Shown: positions 7,897-17,302, counted from the stretch's first letter. The stretch: DNA of 64,000 nt from Actinokineospora baliensis (GCF_016907695.1 NZ_JAFBCK010000001.1:6064001-6128000); one strand, 5' to 3'. The notes: a model not told the origin generated them from the sequence alone. Made by a program: numbers and translations.

Positions 7897-10800
7897 TCAC
7901 ACATTGCGCCGGTACTGCCCACCGACCTCGAAGAACGCCTCGGTGATCTGCCCGAGGGTGCACACCCTGGCCGCGGCCATCAGCACGTCGAACACGTTGC
8001 CGTCGGAGGCGGCGACCTCGCGCAGCCTGGCCAGGGCCGCGGTGGCCTCGTCGCGGTGGCGCTGCTGGTAGTCGCGGGTGCGCTCGACCTGCGAGCGCTT
8101 CTCGTCCTCGGTGGCCCTGGCCAGTTCGATCTCCACGACCCCGTCCTCCTCGCCCTTGGCTGGCAGGAAGGTGTTGACGCCGATGAGCGGCAGGGTGCCG
8201 TCGTGCTTGCGGTGCTCGTAGAGCATCGACTCGTCCTGGATGCGGCCGCGCTGGTAGCCGGTCTCCATGGCGCCGAGCACGCCGCCGCGGTCGGAGATGC
8301 GGTCGAACTCGGTGAGCACGGCCTCCTCGACCAGGTCGGTCAGCTCGTCGATGACGAAGGAACCCTGCAGCGGGTTCTCGTTCATCGACAGGCCCCACTC
8401 CTTGTTGATGATGAGCTGGATGGCCATCGCGCGGCGGACCGACGACTCGGTCGGTGTGGTGATCGCCTCGTCGAAGGCGTTGGTGTGCAACGAGTTCGCG
8501 TTGTCGTAGAGCGCGCACAGCGCCTGCAGCGTGGTGCGGATGTCGTTGAAGTTCATCTCCTGGGCGTGCAGCGAGCGCCCGGAGGTCTGCACGTGGTACT
8601 TGAGCTTCTGCGACCGCTCCGCCGCGCCGTAGCGCTCCTTCATCGCCACCGCCCAGATCCGGCGGGCGACCCGGCCGATCACCGAGTACTCGGCGTCCAT
8701 GCCGTTGGAGAAGAAGAACGACAGGTTCGGCGCGAAGTCGTCGATGTCCATGCCGCGGGCCAGGTACGACTCGACGTAGGTGAACCCGTTGGCCAGGGTG
8801 AAGGCGAGCTGGCTGATCGGGTTCGCCCCGGCCTCGGCGATGTGGTAGCCGGAGATGGACACCGAGTAGAAGTTGCGGACCTTGTTGCGGATGAACCACT
8901 CCTGGATGTCGGCCATCATCCGCAGGCTGAACTCGGTGGAGAAGATGCAGGTGTTCTGGCCCTGGTCCTCCTTGAGGATGTCGGCCTGCACGGTGCCGCG
9001 CACGTTGGCCAGCGCCCACGCGGTCAACTCGACGCGCTCGTCGTCGGTGGGCTGCCTGCCCTCGGCGGCGACGAACGCCTCGACCCGCTTGTCGATGGCG
9101 GTGTTGAGGAAGTACGCCAGGATCGTCGGCGCCGGGCCGTTGATCGTCATCGACACCGAGGTGGTCGGCGCGGTGAGGTCGAAGCCGTCGTAGAGCGCCT
9201 TCATGTCCTCGAGCGAGGCGATGGACACGCCGGAGGTGCCGATCTTGCCGTAGACGTCCGGCGGGGTGTCGGGGTCGCGGCCGTAGAGGGTCACCGAGTC
9301 GAACGCGGTGGACAGCCGGGTGGCCGGGTTGCCCTCGGACAGCAGCTTGAACCGGCGGTTGGTGCGGAACGCGTCGCCCTCACCGGCGAACATGCGCGCC
9401 GGGTCCTCGCCCTCGCGCTTGAACGGGAAGACGCCCGCGGTGAACGGGAACGAGCCGGGCAGGTTCTCCTTGCGCAGGAACCGGGTCAGCGAGGTCTGCT
9501 CGTCGTAGCGGGGCAGCGCAACCCGGGGGACCTTGTTGCCGGACAGGGTTTCCCGCCACAGCTGGGTGTGCAGCTCCTTGTCGCGGACCTTCACCACGAG
9601 CTCTTCGGCCCGGTACTGCTCCACTGTGGACGGCCACGCGGCCAGCAGGTCCTCGGTGTCGCGGTCGACCCGGCGCTGCGCCTCGGCCACCAGCCGATCA
9701 AGGTCCTCAGTGGACGAACCGGCCAGCTCGATCGCTTTGCGCGCCAAGGAGAGCGCCGAGTGCTCGCGCACGGCCTCGACCTGCTGGTCGGTCTTGCGGT
9801 GGTAGCCGCGGACGGTGTCGGCGATGTCGGACAGGTACCTGGCGCGCTGGGCCGGGACGACGGTGGCGGCCGAGGTGGAGACCTTGCCCTCGACGTGCGG
9901 GAGCGCGCCGTCGCCGAACGCGACGCCCTTGTCCGCCAGCAGTTCGCGCAGCGCCTGGTAGAGCGCGGTGACGCCGTCGTCGTTGAAGGTGGCCGCGCTG
10001 GTGCCGTAGACCGGCATGTCCTCCCAGGACTTGCCGAACGCCTCGCGGTTGCGCACCAGCTGGCGGGCGACGTCGCGGCGGGCGTCCTCGGCACCGCGGC
10101 GCTCGAACTTGTTGATCGCCACCACGTCGGCGAAGTCGAGCATGTCGATCTTCTCCAGCTGCGAGGCGGCGCCGAACTCCGGCGTCATCACGTACAGCGA
10201 GACGTCGACGTAGGGCACGATCGCGGCGTCGCCCTGGCCGATGCCGGGGGTCTCCACGATGACCAGGTCGTTGCCTGCGGCCTTGGCGGCGGCGATCGCG
10301 TCGGCGAGCCCCTCGGGCACCTCGGACCCGGCGCCGCGGGTGGCCAGCGAGCGGAAGAAGACCCGGTCGCCCTCCAGCGAGTTCATCCGGATCCGGTCGC
10401 CCAGCAGCGCGCCGCCGCCGCGGCGGCGGGTCGGGTCGACGGCGATGACCGCGATCCGCAGCTTGTCCTGCTGGTCCAGGCGCAGGCGGCGGACCAGCTC
10501 GTCGGTCAGCGAGGACTTGCCGGAGCCGCCGGTGCCGGTGATGCCCAGCACGGGGACCGCGCGATCGCCTGTGAGCGTGGCGCGCACGTCCTCGGGCAGG
10601 GTGCCCGCCTCGATCCTGGTGACGGCCTTCGCCAGGGCCGCGTGGTCGCCAGCCAGCAGCGCCTCGCGGGTGAACTCGCCAGGCGGGGTGAAGTCGCAGG
10701 CCTCGACCATCGAGTTGATCATCTTGGCCAGGCCGAGCCGCTGGCCGTCCTCCGGGGAGAAGATCCTGGCGACGCCGCGCGAGTGCAGCAGCCGGATCTC

Positions 10801-11121
10801 CTCGGGCACGATGACGCCGCCGCCCCCGCCGAACACCTTGACGTGGCCCGCGCCGCGCTCGGCGAGCAGCTCGACCAGGTAGCTGAAGTACTCGACGTGC
10901 CCGCCCTGGTAGGCGCTGATGGCCACGCCCTGCACGTCCTCCTGGACGGCGGCGGCGACCACCTCCCGCACCGAGCGGTTGTGCCCGAGGTGGATCACCT
11001 CGGCGCCCTGCGTCTGCAGGATCCGGCGCATGATGTTGATGGCCGCGTCGTGGCCGTCGAACAGGCTGGCCGCGGTGACGAACCGGACCGGGTTGGCCGG
11101 TCGGTACAGCTCGGCGGACAT
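7897..11121 (-). CDS. icmF: Fused isobutyryl-CoA mutase with G-protein chaperone domain
   Basis: 1074-residue adenosylcobalamin enzyme with the IcmF domain order. The N-terminal B12-binding domain contains the base-off motif FDGHDAAIN (D22-G23-H24). A MeaB-type GTPase chaperone follows, with Walker A GTGGSGKS at about 196-203 and an INKFERRG guanine-specificity block near 330. The C-terminal half is the acyl-CoA mutase TIM barrel. It interconverts isobutyryl- and n-butyryl-CoA (or related branched acyl-CoAs), linking valine-type precursors to straight-chain C4 units. The length excludes the separate methylmalonyl-CoA mutase subunits. ATG at 11121 follows GGGAGG. It is divergent from a PaaI-type thioesterase across 98 bp and heads an operon with fadB2. 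Confidence 0.95.
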   Translation of the reverse strand: MSAELYRPANPVRFVTAASLFDGHDAAINIMRRILQTQGAEVIHLGHNRSVREVVAAAVQEDVQGVAISAYQGGHVEYFSYLVELLAERGAGHVKVFGGGGGVIVPEEIRLLHSRGVARIFSPEDGQRLGLAKMINSMVEACDFTPPGEFTREALLAGDHAALAKAVTRIEAGTLPEDVRATLTGDRAVPVLGITGTGGSGKSSLTDELVRRLRLDQQDKLRIAVIAVDPTRRRGGGALLGDRIRMNSLEGDRVFFRSLATRGAGSEVPEGLADAIAAAKAAGNDLVIVETPGIGQGDAAIVPYVDVSLYVMTPEFGAASQLEKIDMLDFADVVAINKFERRGAEDARRDVARQLVRNREAFGKSWEDMPVYGTSAATFNDDGVTALYQALRELLADKGVAFGDGALPHVEGKVSTSAATVVPAQRARYLSDIADTVRGYHRKTDQQVEAVREHSALSLARKAIELAGSSTEDLDRLVAEAQRRVDRDTEDLLAAWPSTVEQYRAEELVVKVRDKELHTQLWRETLSGNKVPRVALPRYDEQTSLTRFLRKENLPGSFPFTAGVFPFKREGEDPARMFAGEGDAFRTNRRFKLLSEGNPATRLSTAFDSVTLYGRDPDTPPDVYGKIGTSGVSIASLEDMKALYDGFDLTAPTTSVSMTINGPAPTILAYFLNTAIDKRVEAFVAAEGRQPTDDERVELTAWALANVRGTVQADILKEDQGQNTCIFSTEFSLRMMADIQEWFIRNKVRNFYSVSISGYHIAEAGANPISQLAFTLANGFTYVESYLARGMDIDDFAPNLSFFFSNGMDAEYSVIGRVARRIWAVAMKERYGAAERSQKLKYHVQTSGRSLHAQEMNFNDIRTTLQALCALYDNANSLHTNAFDEAITTPTESSVRRAMAIQLIINKEWGLSMNENPLQGSFVIDELTDLVEEAVLTEFDRISDRGGVLGAMETGYQRGRIQDESMLYEHRKHDGTLPLIGVNTFLPAKGEEDGVVEIELARATEDEKRSQVERTRDYQQRHRDEATAALARLREVAASDGNVFDVLMAAARVCTLGQITEAFFEVGGQYRRNV

Positions 11122-11219
11122 GGGGCCTCCCGGGTGTGGGACGTACCGGAATAGTTTGACGTCCTACTTTCGGACGGGCAAGTACCGTGTGGTTGAGCTT
11201 ACGGGCATAGGATGGTTCG
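11122..11219. promoter_or_regulatory. Divergent promoter region icmF / paaI-like
   Basis: 98 bp separates the divergent starts of icmF (ATG, 11121) and the thioesterase (GTG, 11220). It is noticeably less GC-rich than its flanks (GAATAGTTTGACG, GGCATAGGATGG) and carries the icmF ribosome-binding site GGGAGG just before the ATG. TAGGAT at 11208-11213 is too near the thioesterase start for an ordinary leader, so the thioesterase transcript may be nearly leaderless. No clear operator palindrome was found. Confidence 0.45.
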
Positions 11220-11609
11220 GTGGTACCCGAACCGGTGGCGAGGATGCTCGCCGACGACCTCGCCTCCAGCGCCCTGGGCATCCGGTTGCTCGACGCGGGC
11301 CCCGGTCGCGCCAGCGCCGCCATGCTGATCACCGAGACCATGGTCAACGGGCACGGCATCGGCCACGGCGGGTACGTGTTCCTGCTGGCCGACACCGCGT
11401 TCGCCTGCGCGTGCAACAGCCACGGCCCGGTCACCGTCGCCGCGGGCGCCGAGATCACCTTCGTCGCCGCGGTCCGCCTCGGCGACGAGCTGGTGGCGAC
11501 CGCGACCGAGCGCACGGTCTACGGCCGCAGCGGCATCTACGACGTGACCGTCACCCGGGAGGATGAAGTCGTGGCCGAGTTCCGCGGGCGCAGCCGGACC
11601 CTGCGATGA
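11220..11609 (+). CDS. PaaI-type hotdog-fold thioesterase
   Basis: 129-residue single hotdog-domain acyl-CoA thioesterase. The signature MVNGHGIGHGGYVFLLADTA (about residues 41-60) matches the hydroxyphenylacetyl-CoA thioesterase PaaI: the asparagine (N43), HGG (49-51) and the helix aspartate (D58) are all present. It would release CoA from stalled or aberrant aryl- or acyl-CoA esters. No phenylacetate genes are nearby; its partner by position is the divergent icmF operon, which suggests general acyl-CoA quality control. Its stop overlaps the ATG of the downstream deaminase (ATGA), so the two are translationally coupled. Confidence 0.85.
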   Translation: MVPEPVARMLADDLASSALGIRLLDAGPGRASAAMLITETMVNGHGIGHGGYVFLLADTAFACACNSHGPVTVAAGAEITFVAAVRLGDELVATATERTVYGRSGIYDVTVTREDEVVAEFRGRSRTLR

Positions 11610-12073
11610 CCGTCGAGCGCTGGCTGACCGAGGCCATCGACCTCGCCACCACCAACGTCGCCGCGGGCGGCGGCCCGTTCGGCGCCCTGGTCGTGCGCGG
11701 CGACGAGGTGATCGCCAGGGGCGTGAACCGGGTGACCGCCGACACCGATCCCACCGCCCATGCCGAGGTCGTCGCCATCCGCGCCGCCTGCCGGGCCCTC
11801 GGCGACTTCCGGCTGCACGGGTGCCTGCTGGTGTCCTCCTGCGAACCCTGCCCCCTGTGCCTCTCGGCCTCCCTCTGGGCCCGCCTCGACCAGGTCATCT
11901 ACGCCGCCGACCGCGACGACGCCGAACAAGCGGGCTTCGCCGACCGAGAGTTCTACGACGTGCTCGGCCGCCCCCGCGACACCTGGCCCCTCAAGGTCGA
12001 CCAACTGCGCCCCGGCACCGAATCAGCCCCCTTCACCGCCTGGACCACCCGCCTAGACCGCACCGACTACTGA
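11606..12073 (+). CDS. Nucleoside/guanine deaminase-like protein
   Basis: 155-residue zinc deaminase of the cytidine/deoxycytidylate deaminase superfamily. The zinc and catalytic residues are HAE (52-54) and SCEPCPLC (zinc cysteines about C82 and C85). GGGPFGALVV at the N-terminus and the C-terminal AEQAGFADREFYDVL block resemble the GuaD-type guanine deaminases more than tRNA adenosine deaminases. It starts at ATG 11606, overlapping the thioesterase stop by four bases. The last ~35 bases of the gene (from about 12038) are part of a repeat that recurs in the downstream non-coding stretch. Confidence 0.85.
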   Translation: MTVERWLTEAIDLATTNVAAGGGPFGALVVRGDEVIARGVNRVTADTDPTAHAEVVAIRAACRALGDFRLHGCLLVSSCEPCPLCLSASLWARLDQVIYAADRDDAEQAGFADREFYDVLGRPRDTWPLKVDQLRPGTESAPFTAWTTRLDRTDY

Positions 12074-12484
12074 ATCAGGCGTGGCCCCAGATGGGGCGAC
12101 ACGACACCCGCCCTCGCACGACGCCCATCACGGCGTGGACCGCCCGCCTCGACGGCACCGACTACCGAATCAGGCGCCGCCGACCCGCCGCGCATGCGGC
12201 GCAGGCCTGGAACCGCTCCACCGTCGGCAAGGCGACCAACTCCGCCACCAAACCAGGCTGGCGTGCGGGCGCGTCGACAACCCGCCCGGACGACACGACT
12301 TGCCCTCGCGCCGCTTACGGCGTGGACCACCGCCCCGACGGCACCGGGCGTGGCCGAGCCACCGCACCTGCGGTGCGCGGACGTGAAACCGCCCCACCGT
12401 GGGCCTGGTGACAAGCTCGGCCACCGGGCCCAGGCTGACGTGCACGCCCACGCCTGCACCCGCTCGACCGCACCGACTGCCAAG
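12074..12484. repeat. Degenerate tandem copies of flanking gene ends (non-coding)
   Basis: This 411-bp stretch between the deaminase and the KAP NTPase gene holds no intact gene. It consists of decayed copies of the two flanking 3' ends. The segment equivalent to 12497-12603 (the real 3' end of the KAP gene: CCTGGAAGCGCTCC...GGCAAGGCGACCAACTCCG) recurs at about 12184-12280 and again, more decayed, at about 12357-12460. The deaminase tail (GCCTGGACC...CACCGACTAC then AATCAGGCG, 12038-12079) recurs at 12133-12174, partly at 12320-12350, and around 12458-12490. Copies share the order and spacing of blocks but are frameshifted, so they are not expressed gene fragments. Confidence 0.8.
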
Positions 12485-15055
12485 TCAGGCGTAGCTGAAC
12501 CGCCGCACGTGTGGTGCCCAGACCTGGAAGCGCTCCATCGTGGGCAAGGCGACCAACTCCGTCACCGAACCCAGGCCGGCGTGCAGCCGCGTCCACGACT
12601 CCGTCCGCTCAGGCGACACAACACCCACCACCGCACAACGCCCGTCCACCGGGAGCAGATCCGCGACGAAGTCGCGCCACTGGCTTGTCGGGTCGCGGTG
12701 CAGCAGTCCGCCCGCGCCCGACGGGGACGGTCGCGCGGAGAACACCTCGTCGACCAGTGCGGGGACTGCCGCGATGATGCCGAGCAGCACGATGACCGCT
12801 TGGTGGTCACCTGGTGTCGCCTCGTCGCCGAGGAAGGTCGCGGCGTCGGTGAGGTCCCTCGTCGCGCGGACCATCCGGTAGGTGTTGAGCAGCCGCTTGG
12901 CCGCTCGGGGGGTGGTGATCAGCGGGTCGAGCGCGGTGAGCAGGTCCAGTTCGCGTTCGGTGAGCGCGAGCGGCGGGTCGTTCGGGAGATCCGCACTGAT
13001 TTCGGATCCCGGCTCCGCGGTGAGCTCGACCGCGGTCACGGACGGCGCGGGGTCGGCGCCTGCTTCGGCGGCCACCTCCTCGGCGGGGACAACCGCGACG
13101 GGGACCATGGAGCGCAGCAGGGTGCCCAGGCTCCCGCCCGCCATCGGCGGCAGGGTGAACGGGATGTTGATGATCTTCTCCAGGTAGTCGGCCGGGGTGG
13201 CCGCGCCGAGCACGTCGGCGTAGCGCGCCTCGACGCAGCGCCGCAGCCACCCGGGGTCGACGCCGATCACGACGGTGAACAGGTCCATGGCGAGCAGGAT
13301 GTGCACGGCTTCGAGCACCTCGACGACCTGCCGCGGTGGGCACCGGTCCAGGTCGTCGATGTAGAGCACGACCCGGTCGACCGGCCGCTGACCGCCGACC
13401 GGGGTGGCCCGCCACTGGGCGAGCAGCGCCACCAACTGCTCGAAGTCCTTGCGCAGCGTGGAAACGACGCCGAGACCGCGGGTGTAGGTGTCGCCGTCCG
13501 CCCGGTCGGCGACGAACGTCGCCACCCGCCGCCCCGGGTCGGTGTCGACCAGCCGCTTGCCCAGTTCGCCGATCCGCGCGACCACCTCGTCGAGGCGGGC
13601 GGTGGCGACCTCCTGCTCGGCCTCGGCCGCGCGCAACTTGTCCATCAGCGCCACGGATTCGGGCGTGGCCAGGCCCGCCCGGAGGTCCTCGCCGAGCCTG
13701 CGCAGTTCGCCGATCCCCTTCCTGGCCCGGGCGAGCGCACTGATGCCGAAGGCCGCGATCACGGCACTGACCGCACCACCGAGCATCGTCGCGACCGGAA
13801 CGAGCAAGGCCGCACCCGCACTGACACCGAGAACGGCGGCGGCAGCCCACAACGCCGTCCTGCCCCGACGGGTGCGGGCGAGTTCGCGCACCGCCACCAC
13901 ATCCCCGTGGACGTCACGCAATTGCGCCGACAGCAGCCGCGCCTGTTCAACCTCGTCGGCGACCCCGAGATGCCGCCACGTGGCGTCGGCCTTCTGCTTC
14001 ACGAGCTTGGATTGGCTCAACGCGGCCAGCACCTCGCGGGCACCCGACACGTGCTTGGCGTCCGCCTGGTCGATTTCGGCCTTCAACTGGGTCACCTCGG
14101 CCCGCGCACGCTCGCTCGTGGCCACCAGGTCCTCGCGCAGCCGATCGGCCTTGGCGAGCTCCCGACTCAGCTCGTCCCGGTACGGCCCGGTGCCCGCGAG
14201 CCCCGCGAAGATCACGTCGGCGAGGCTCGCCCAGAGGTTGGCTTCCGCGTAGTGCCACGCGTTGAAACCGATCTGCGTGACGTTGGTGCAGTACCGCCCC
14301 TCACGCGACAGGGCGTCGATCTGGCCGTGCACGAGCCCCATGAAGAAGCTCTTCCCACTCCCCCAAGGGCCGAACACCCCGACGGACAACGGGGTCTCGG
14401 TCGTCCGGTCCGCGATCACGGCGGCGAGCATGGCCGCGTAGGTACCGACACCGAGCCGGTCACGCCCGAGCGGGATCGCCTTGTTCGGATCGACCAGATC
14501 GGTACTCGCCCCACCCGCCAACTCAGCCGACACCGAATCCGGCTTGGCCCGCCTGCGGCGCTGGCCCCGTTGGTGGACGTTGTCGACCCACTGGTCCTGG
14601 CCGAACAGCACGACCTCGCGCAAGCGTGGGGTGGGAATGTCAGGGACCGCGTCGCGTATCGCCCTCATGACGGGATAGATGATGTCCTCCGGCGCCCCGC
14701 TGATTTCGCCTGCCGCCATCAACGGCAGCGCTACTTCCTGCGCTCTATACATGATGACCTCACGGATCGCGGATCGGATGGCCAACTCGACCGACACCTC
14801 CGACACCCGTCCGAAACGGTCATGCGGTGTCGCCAAGACCACCATCTGGACACGCCCAAGGGAATTGACCCGGAGGGTAACCGGGCGGTCCGTATTGACG
14901 TCTTTCAGCAAAGCGGGCTGTGCCAGCCGTTCGAACTCCTCGTTGTGCCTGGCGAGGGCGACGCCGACTTGGCCGAGCTCCGCGCCGACCGTGACGACCA
15001 GGGCGTCTACCCCGAGATCCCACGGTTTCTCGGTGCGCTCCACCGAGATCGTCAC
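12485..15055 (-). CDS. KAP-family P-loop NTPase with N-terminal macro-like domain
   Basis: About 856 residues. Residues ~1-140 resemble a macro-type fold: VDALVVTVGAELGQVGVAL (16-34), then VQMVVLATPH and the PLMAAGEISGAPEDI...VMRAIRDAV block (111-137), matching the family pattern of an ADP-ribose-binding domain. A P-loop NTPase follows with Walker A GPWGSGKS (229-236), the WHYAEANLWASL block, a coiled-coil-rich insertion (about 295-400), two predicted membrane helices (about 401-440) and Walker B/sensor VVLYIDDLDRCPP near 560, the KAP hallmark. The start is GTG 15055; GTG 15085 is possible. Bacterial KAP proteins include PifA, an F-plasmid phage-exclusion protein, so defence or stress signalling at the membrane is a reasonable guess but not shown. 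It lies 53 bases behind a histidine kinase gene on the same strand. Confidence 0.82.
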   Translation of the reverse strand: MTISVERTEKPWDLGVDALVVTVGAELGQVGVALARHNEEFERLAQPALLKDVNTDRPVTLRVNSLGRVQMVVLATPHDRFGRVSEVSVELAIRSAIREVIMYRAQEVALPLMAAGEISGAPEDIIYPVMRAIRDAVPDIPTPRLREVVLFGQDQWVDNVHQRGQRRRRAKPDSVSAELAGGASTDLVDPNKAIPLGRDRLGVGTYAAMLAAVIADRTTETPLSVGVFGPWGSGKSFFMGLVHGQIDALSREGRYCTNVTQIGFNAWHYAEANLWASLADVIFAGLAGTGPYRDELSRELAKADRLREDLVATSERARAEVTQLKAEIDQADAKHVSGAREVLAALSQSKLVKQKADATWRHLGVADEVEQARLLSAQLRDVHGDVVAVRELARTRRGRTALWAAAAVLGVSAGAALLVPVATMLGGAVSAVIAAFGISALARARKGIGELRRLGEDLRAGLATPESVALMDKLRAAEAEQEVATARLDEVVARIGELGKRLVDTDPGRRVATFVADRADGDTYTRGLGVVSTLRKDFEQLVALLAQWRATPVGGQRPVDRVVLYIDDLDRCPPRQVVEVLEAVHILLAMDLFTVVIGVDPGWLRRCVEARYADVLGAATPADYLEKIINIPFTLPPMAGGSLGTLLRSMVPVAVVPAEEVAAEAGADPAPSVTAVELTAEPGSEISADLPNDPPLALTERELDLLTALDPLITTPRAAKRLLNTYRMVRATRDLTDAATFLGDEATPGDHQAVIVLLGIIAAVPALVDEVFSARPSPSGAGGLLHRDPTSQWRDFVADLLPVDGRCAVVGVVSPERTESWTRLHAGLGSVTELVALPTMERFQVWAPHVRRFSYA

Positions 15056-15108
15056 CTGCCCGACCGAAGCGATCCGTCTGCGCACGGCGCAAACCGTACA
15101 CCCGACGG

Positions 15109-17208
15109 TCAGGTGCGGTGGACCGCCTGCCGGTCGTCGCCCGCGCGCTGAGGGGGCGCTGTGTGGCTGCGGGACGGGATGGTGAAGCAGGCTCGGGTGC
15201 CGCCGCCGGGGGCGGGTTCTATCCAGATCCGGCCGCCGTGGCGGTCGATGATGCGTTTGCAGGTGCTGAGGCCTATGCCGGTGCCCTGGTAGCCCGCTCC
15301 GGCGTGTTCTCGGTGGAAGAGGGCGAAGACCTTGTCCCTGGACTCCTCGCTGATGCCGATGCCGTTGTCGGTGATTCGGAGGGTGACCCAGCCGTCGGTC
15401 GTCTCGGCGCTGACGTGCACGCGCGGGTCGACGCCGGGGGCCACGTACTTCACGGCGTTGCCCAGCAGGTTGGCCATGACCTGGCGCAGCAGGGTCGGGT
15501 GGGCGGGGACGGCGGGCAGGTGGTCGCGGGTGATGGTGACGTGGTCGCGGGCGGCGCGCAGTTCGGCGGCCAGGTCGTCGACGACGGTGTCGAGGTCGAG
15601 GGAGCGCAGGCTCAGCGGCTCGTGGCAGGCGCGCGCGTGGTCGAGCAGGTCGTCGATCATGGACGTCATGCGGTGCGCGGCGCGGGTGATCGCCGAGATC
15701 GCCTTGGCCTCGCTGGGGCCGTGCTCGGCCGAATCGGCGAACACCTCGGCGTAGGCGGAGATCGCCGTCAGCGGCGACTTCAGGTCGTGGGCGACCATCG
15801 CGGTGAACCGGTCGAGCTCGTCGTTGGCGGCGGCCAGTTCGCTGTTGGCCATCGCCAGCCGCTCCCTGGCGGCCTCGCGTTCGGTGACGTCGCGCAGGAA
15901 CGCGTGGAAGCGCTTCTCCCCCTGCCAGGTGAACGGCGCCAGGCTCAGCTCCACCAGCAGCCCGGTGCCGTCGCGGCGGCGGGCGGGCACGCGCACCAGC
16001 CGGGTGCTGCCCAGGGCGGCGCGGGCGAGCAGGCTCTCGCCGTCGGCGCGCTGCGGGAAGACGAGCTCCTCCAGCCGCCTGCCGACCGCCTCGATCGAGG
16101 TCCAGCCGAACATCGCCTCGGCGGCCGGGTTCCAGCGGGTGACCACGCCGTCGGGGTCGGTGACCACGAACGCGTCCTGCGCGGTGTCGAGCACGGTGGT
16201 CAGCAGCCGCTCGCGGTCGGCCAGTTCGCGGCGCTGGGCCCGTTCCACGGTGACGTCGCTCATCGCCACGACCGCGCCGAGCAGGCTGCCGTCGGCGCGG
16301 CGCATCGCCCGGCCGGTGCACACGACCCGCACCGGGGGGCGGCCCACCCTGGCGATGACGATCTCCTGGTCGACGACCTTGCCCTCGTGCAGGGCGCGGA
16401 ACAGCGGGATCTCCGGCACGGCCAGCGGGGTGCGGCCGTCGCGGGCGAACAGGCTGTAGCGGCCCGCCCAGTCCGCGGAGTCCAGGCCCGCGTCCGGGTC
16501 GAGGCCGTGCCACTCGCGGGCGGCCCGGTTGAACATGCTCAGCCGCCCGGTCTCGTCGCAGACCACGATGGCCACGTCGATCGACTCGTGCACGGCGTCG
16601 GTCAACTCCTGGCGGGCCTCCACCTGGCCCGCGTAGCCCTCGGCGAGGGTCCGCGCGGCCTGGGCCTCGACCGCCAGCGCGGCGGTGGTCCTGGCCTGCT
16701 TGCGCCGCTCGAACAGGGCGAGCACGACCGTCGCCAGGTCCTCCATCGCCGTGATCTGGGTGTCGGTGAACTCGCGGGCCATGGTGTCGAACGCGCACAG
16801 GGTGCCCAGCACGTGGCCGTCGGGGGTGATCAGCGGGACCGAGGCGTAGCCGCGGACCCTGGCCAGCTGCCCGGTGACCCACGGGTTGGCGGCGAACCGG
16901 TGGTCGAGGCTGGCGTCCGCGACGTGCACCGGCAGCCCGGTGTCCACCACGACCTGGCACATCGAGTCGGAGCGGGCGGAGTCGGCGCCCTCGAAGCCGA
17001 CCGTGGTCAGCTGGCACTGGCGGTGCTCGTCGAGCAGGTTCAGCGTGGCCGTCGGCACCCCGGCCAGCACAGCGGCGACCCGGACCACCGCGGCCAGCTC
17101 AGCGTCAGCGGGGGTGTCGAGCACCCCGTACTCGTGCAACGCGGCCAAGCGCGCCGACTCGTCACCCAAGAACGCCTCCCGGATCCGCCGAGACCACTGG
17201 TATCCCAT
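15109..17208 (-). CDS. GAF-PAS-PAS sensor histidine kinase
   Basis: About 699 residues with no membrane segment. Domain order: GAF (about 25-175, DTPADAELAAVVR... to ...TVVLALFERRK), two PAS domains (about 195-325 and 335-455), the HisKA phosphoacceptor in VAHDLKSPLTAI (H474), and HATPase with N-box LLGNAVKYV (near 583), DNGIG (614-618) and GTGIGLS (643-649). The GAF domain (PTATLNLLDEHRQC...SMCQVVVDTGLP) is the cytoplasmic redox- or small-molecule-sensing type. ATG 17208 is chosen because of the GGAG just upstream. No response regulator adjoins it; the next gene on the strand, 53 bases away, is the macro-KAP NTPase, so the pair may form one operon. Confidence 0.9.
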   Translation of the reverse strand: MGYQWSRRIREAFLGDESARLAALHEYGVLDTPADAELAAVVRVAAVLAGVPTATLNLLDEHRQCQLTTVGFEGADSARSDSMCQVVVDTGLPVHVADASLDHRFAANPWVTGQLARVRGYASVPLITPDGHVLGTLCAFDTMAREFTDTQITAMEDLATVVLALFERRKQARTTAALAVEAQAARTLAEGYAGQVEARQELTDAVHESIDVAIVVCDETGRLSMFNRAAREWHGLDPDAGLDSADWAGRYSLFARDGRTPLAVPEIPLFRALHEGKVVDQEIVIARVGRPPVRVVCTGRAMRRADGSLLGAVVAMSDVTVERAQRRELADRERLLTTVLDTAQDAFVVTDPDGVVTRWNPAAEAMFGWTSIEAVGRRLEELVFPQRADGESLLARAALGSTRLVRVPARRRDGTGLLVELSLAPFTWQGEKRFHAFLRDVTEREAARERLAMANSELAAANDELDRFTAMVAHDLKSPLTAISAYAEVFADSAEHGPSEAKAISAITRAAHRMTSMIDDLLDHARACHEPLSLRSLDLDTVVDDLAAELRAARDHVTITRDHLPAVPAHPTLLRQVMANLLGNAVKYVAPGVDPRVHVSAETTDGWVTLRITDNGIGISEESRDKVFALFHREHAGAGYQGTGIGLSTCKRIIDRHGGRIWIEPAPGGGTRACFTIPSRSHTAPPQRAGDDRQAVHRT

Positions 17209-17302
17209 CGACCACTCCGGCGGAACCTGAAGCGTCTTCAGCTGATACCCGCCAATCGAGTGACGGCCGTGCAGCGGCTCCACTCTGCGTCATATGACCC
17301 GG

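Noticed and set aside
11220..12073. Deaminase as tRNA adenosine deaminase TadA
   Set aside because: The GGGPFGA start and the C-terminal FADREFYDVL block fit GuaD-like deaminases better.
12485..17017. A single 1500-residue minus-strand protein joining kinase and NTPase regions
   Set aside because: The upstream part is the wrong frame of the histidine kinase gene; macro-KAP sequence begins only near 15055.
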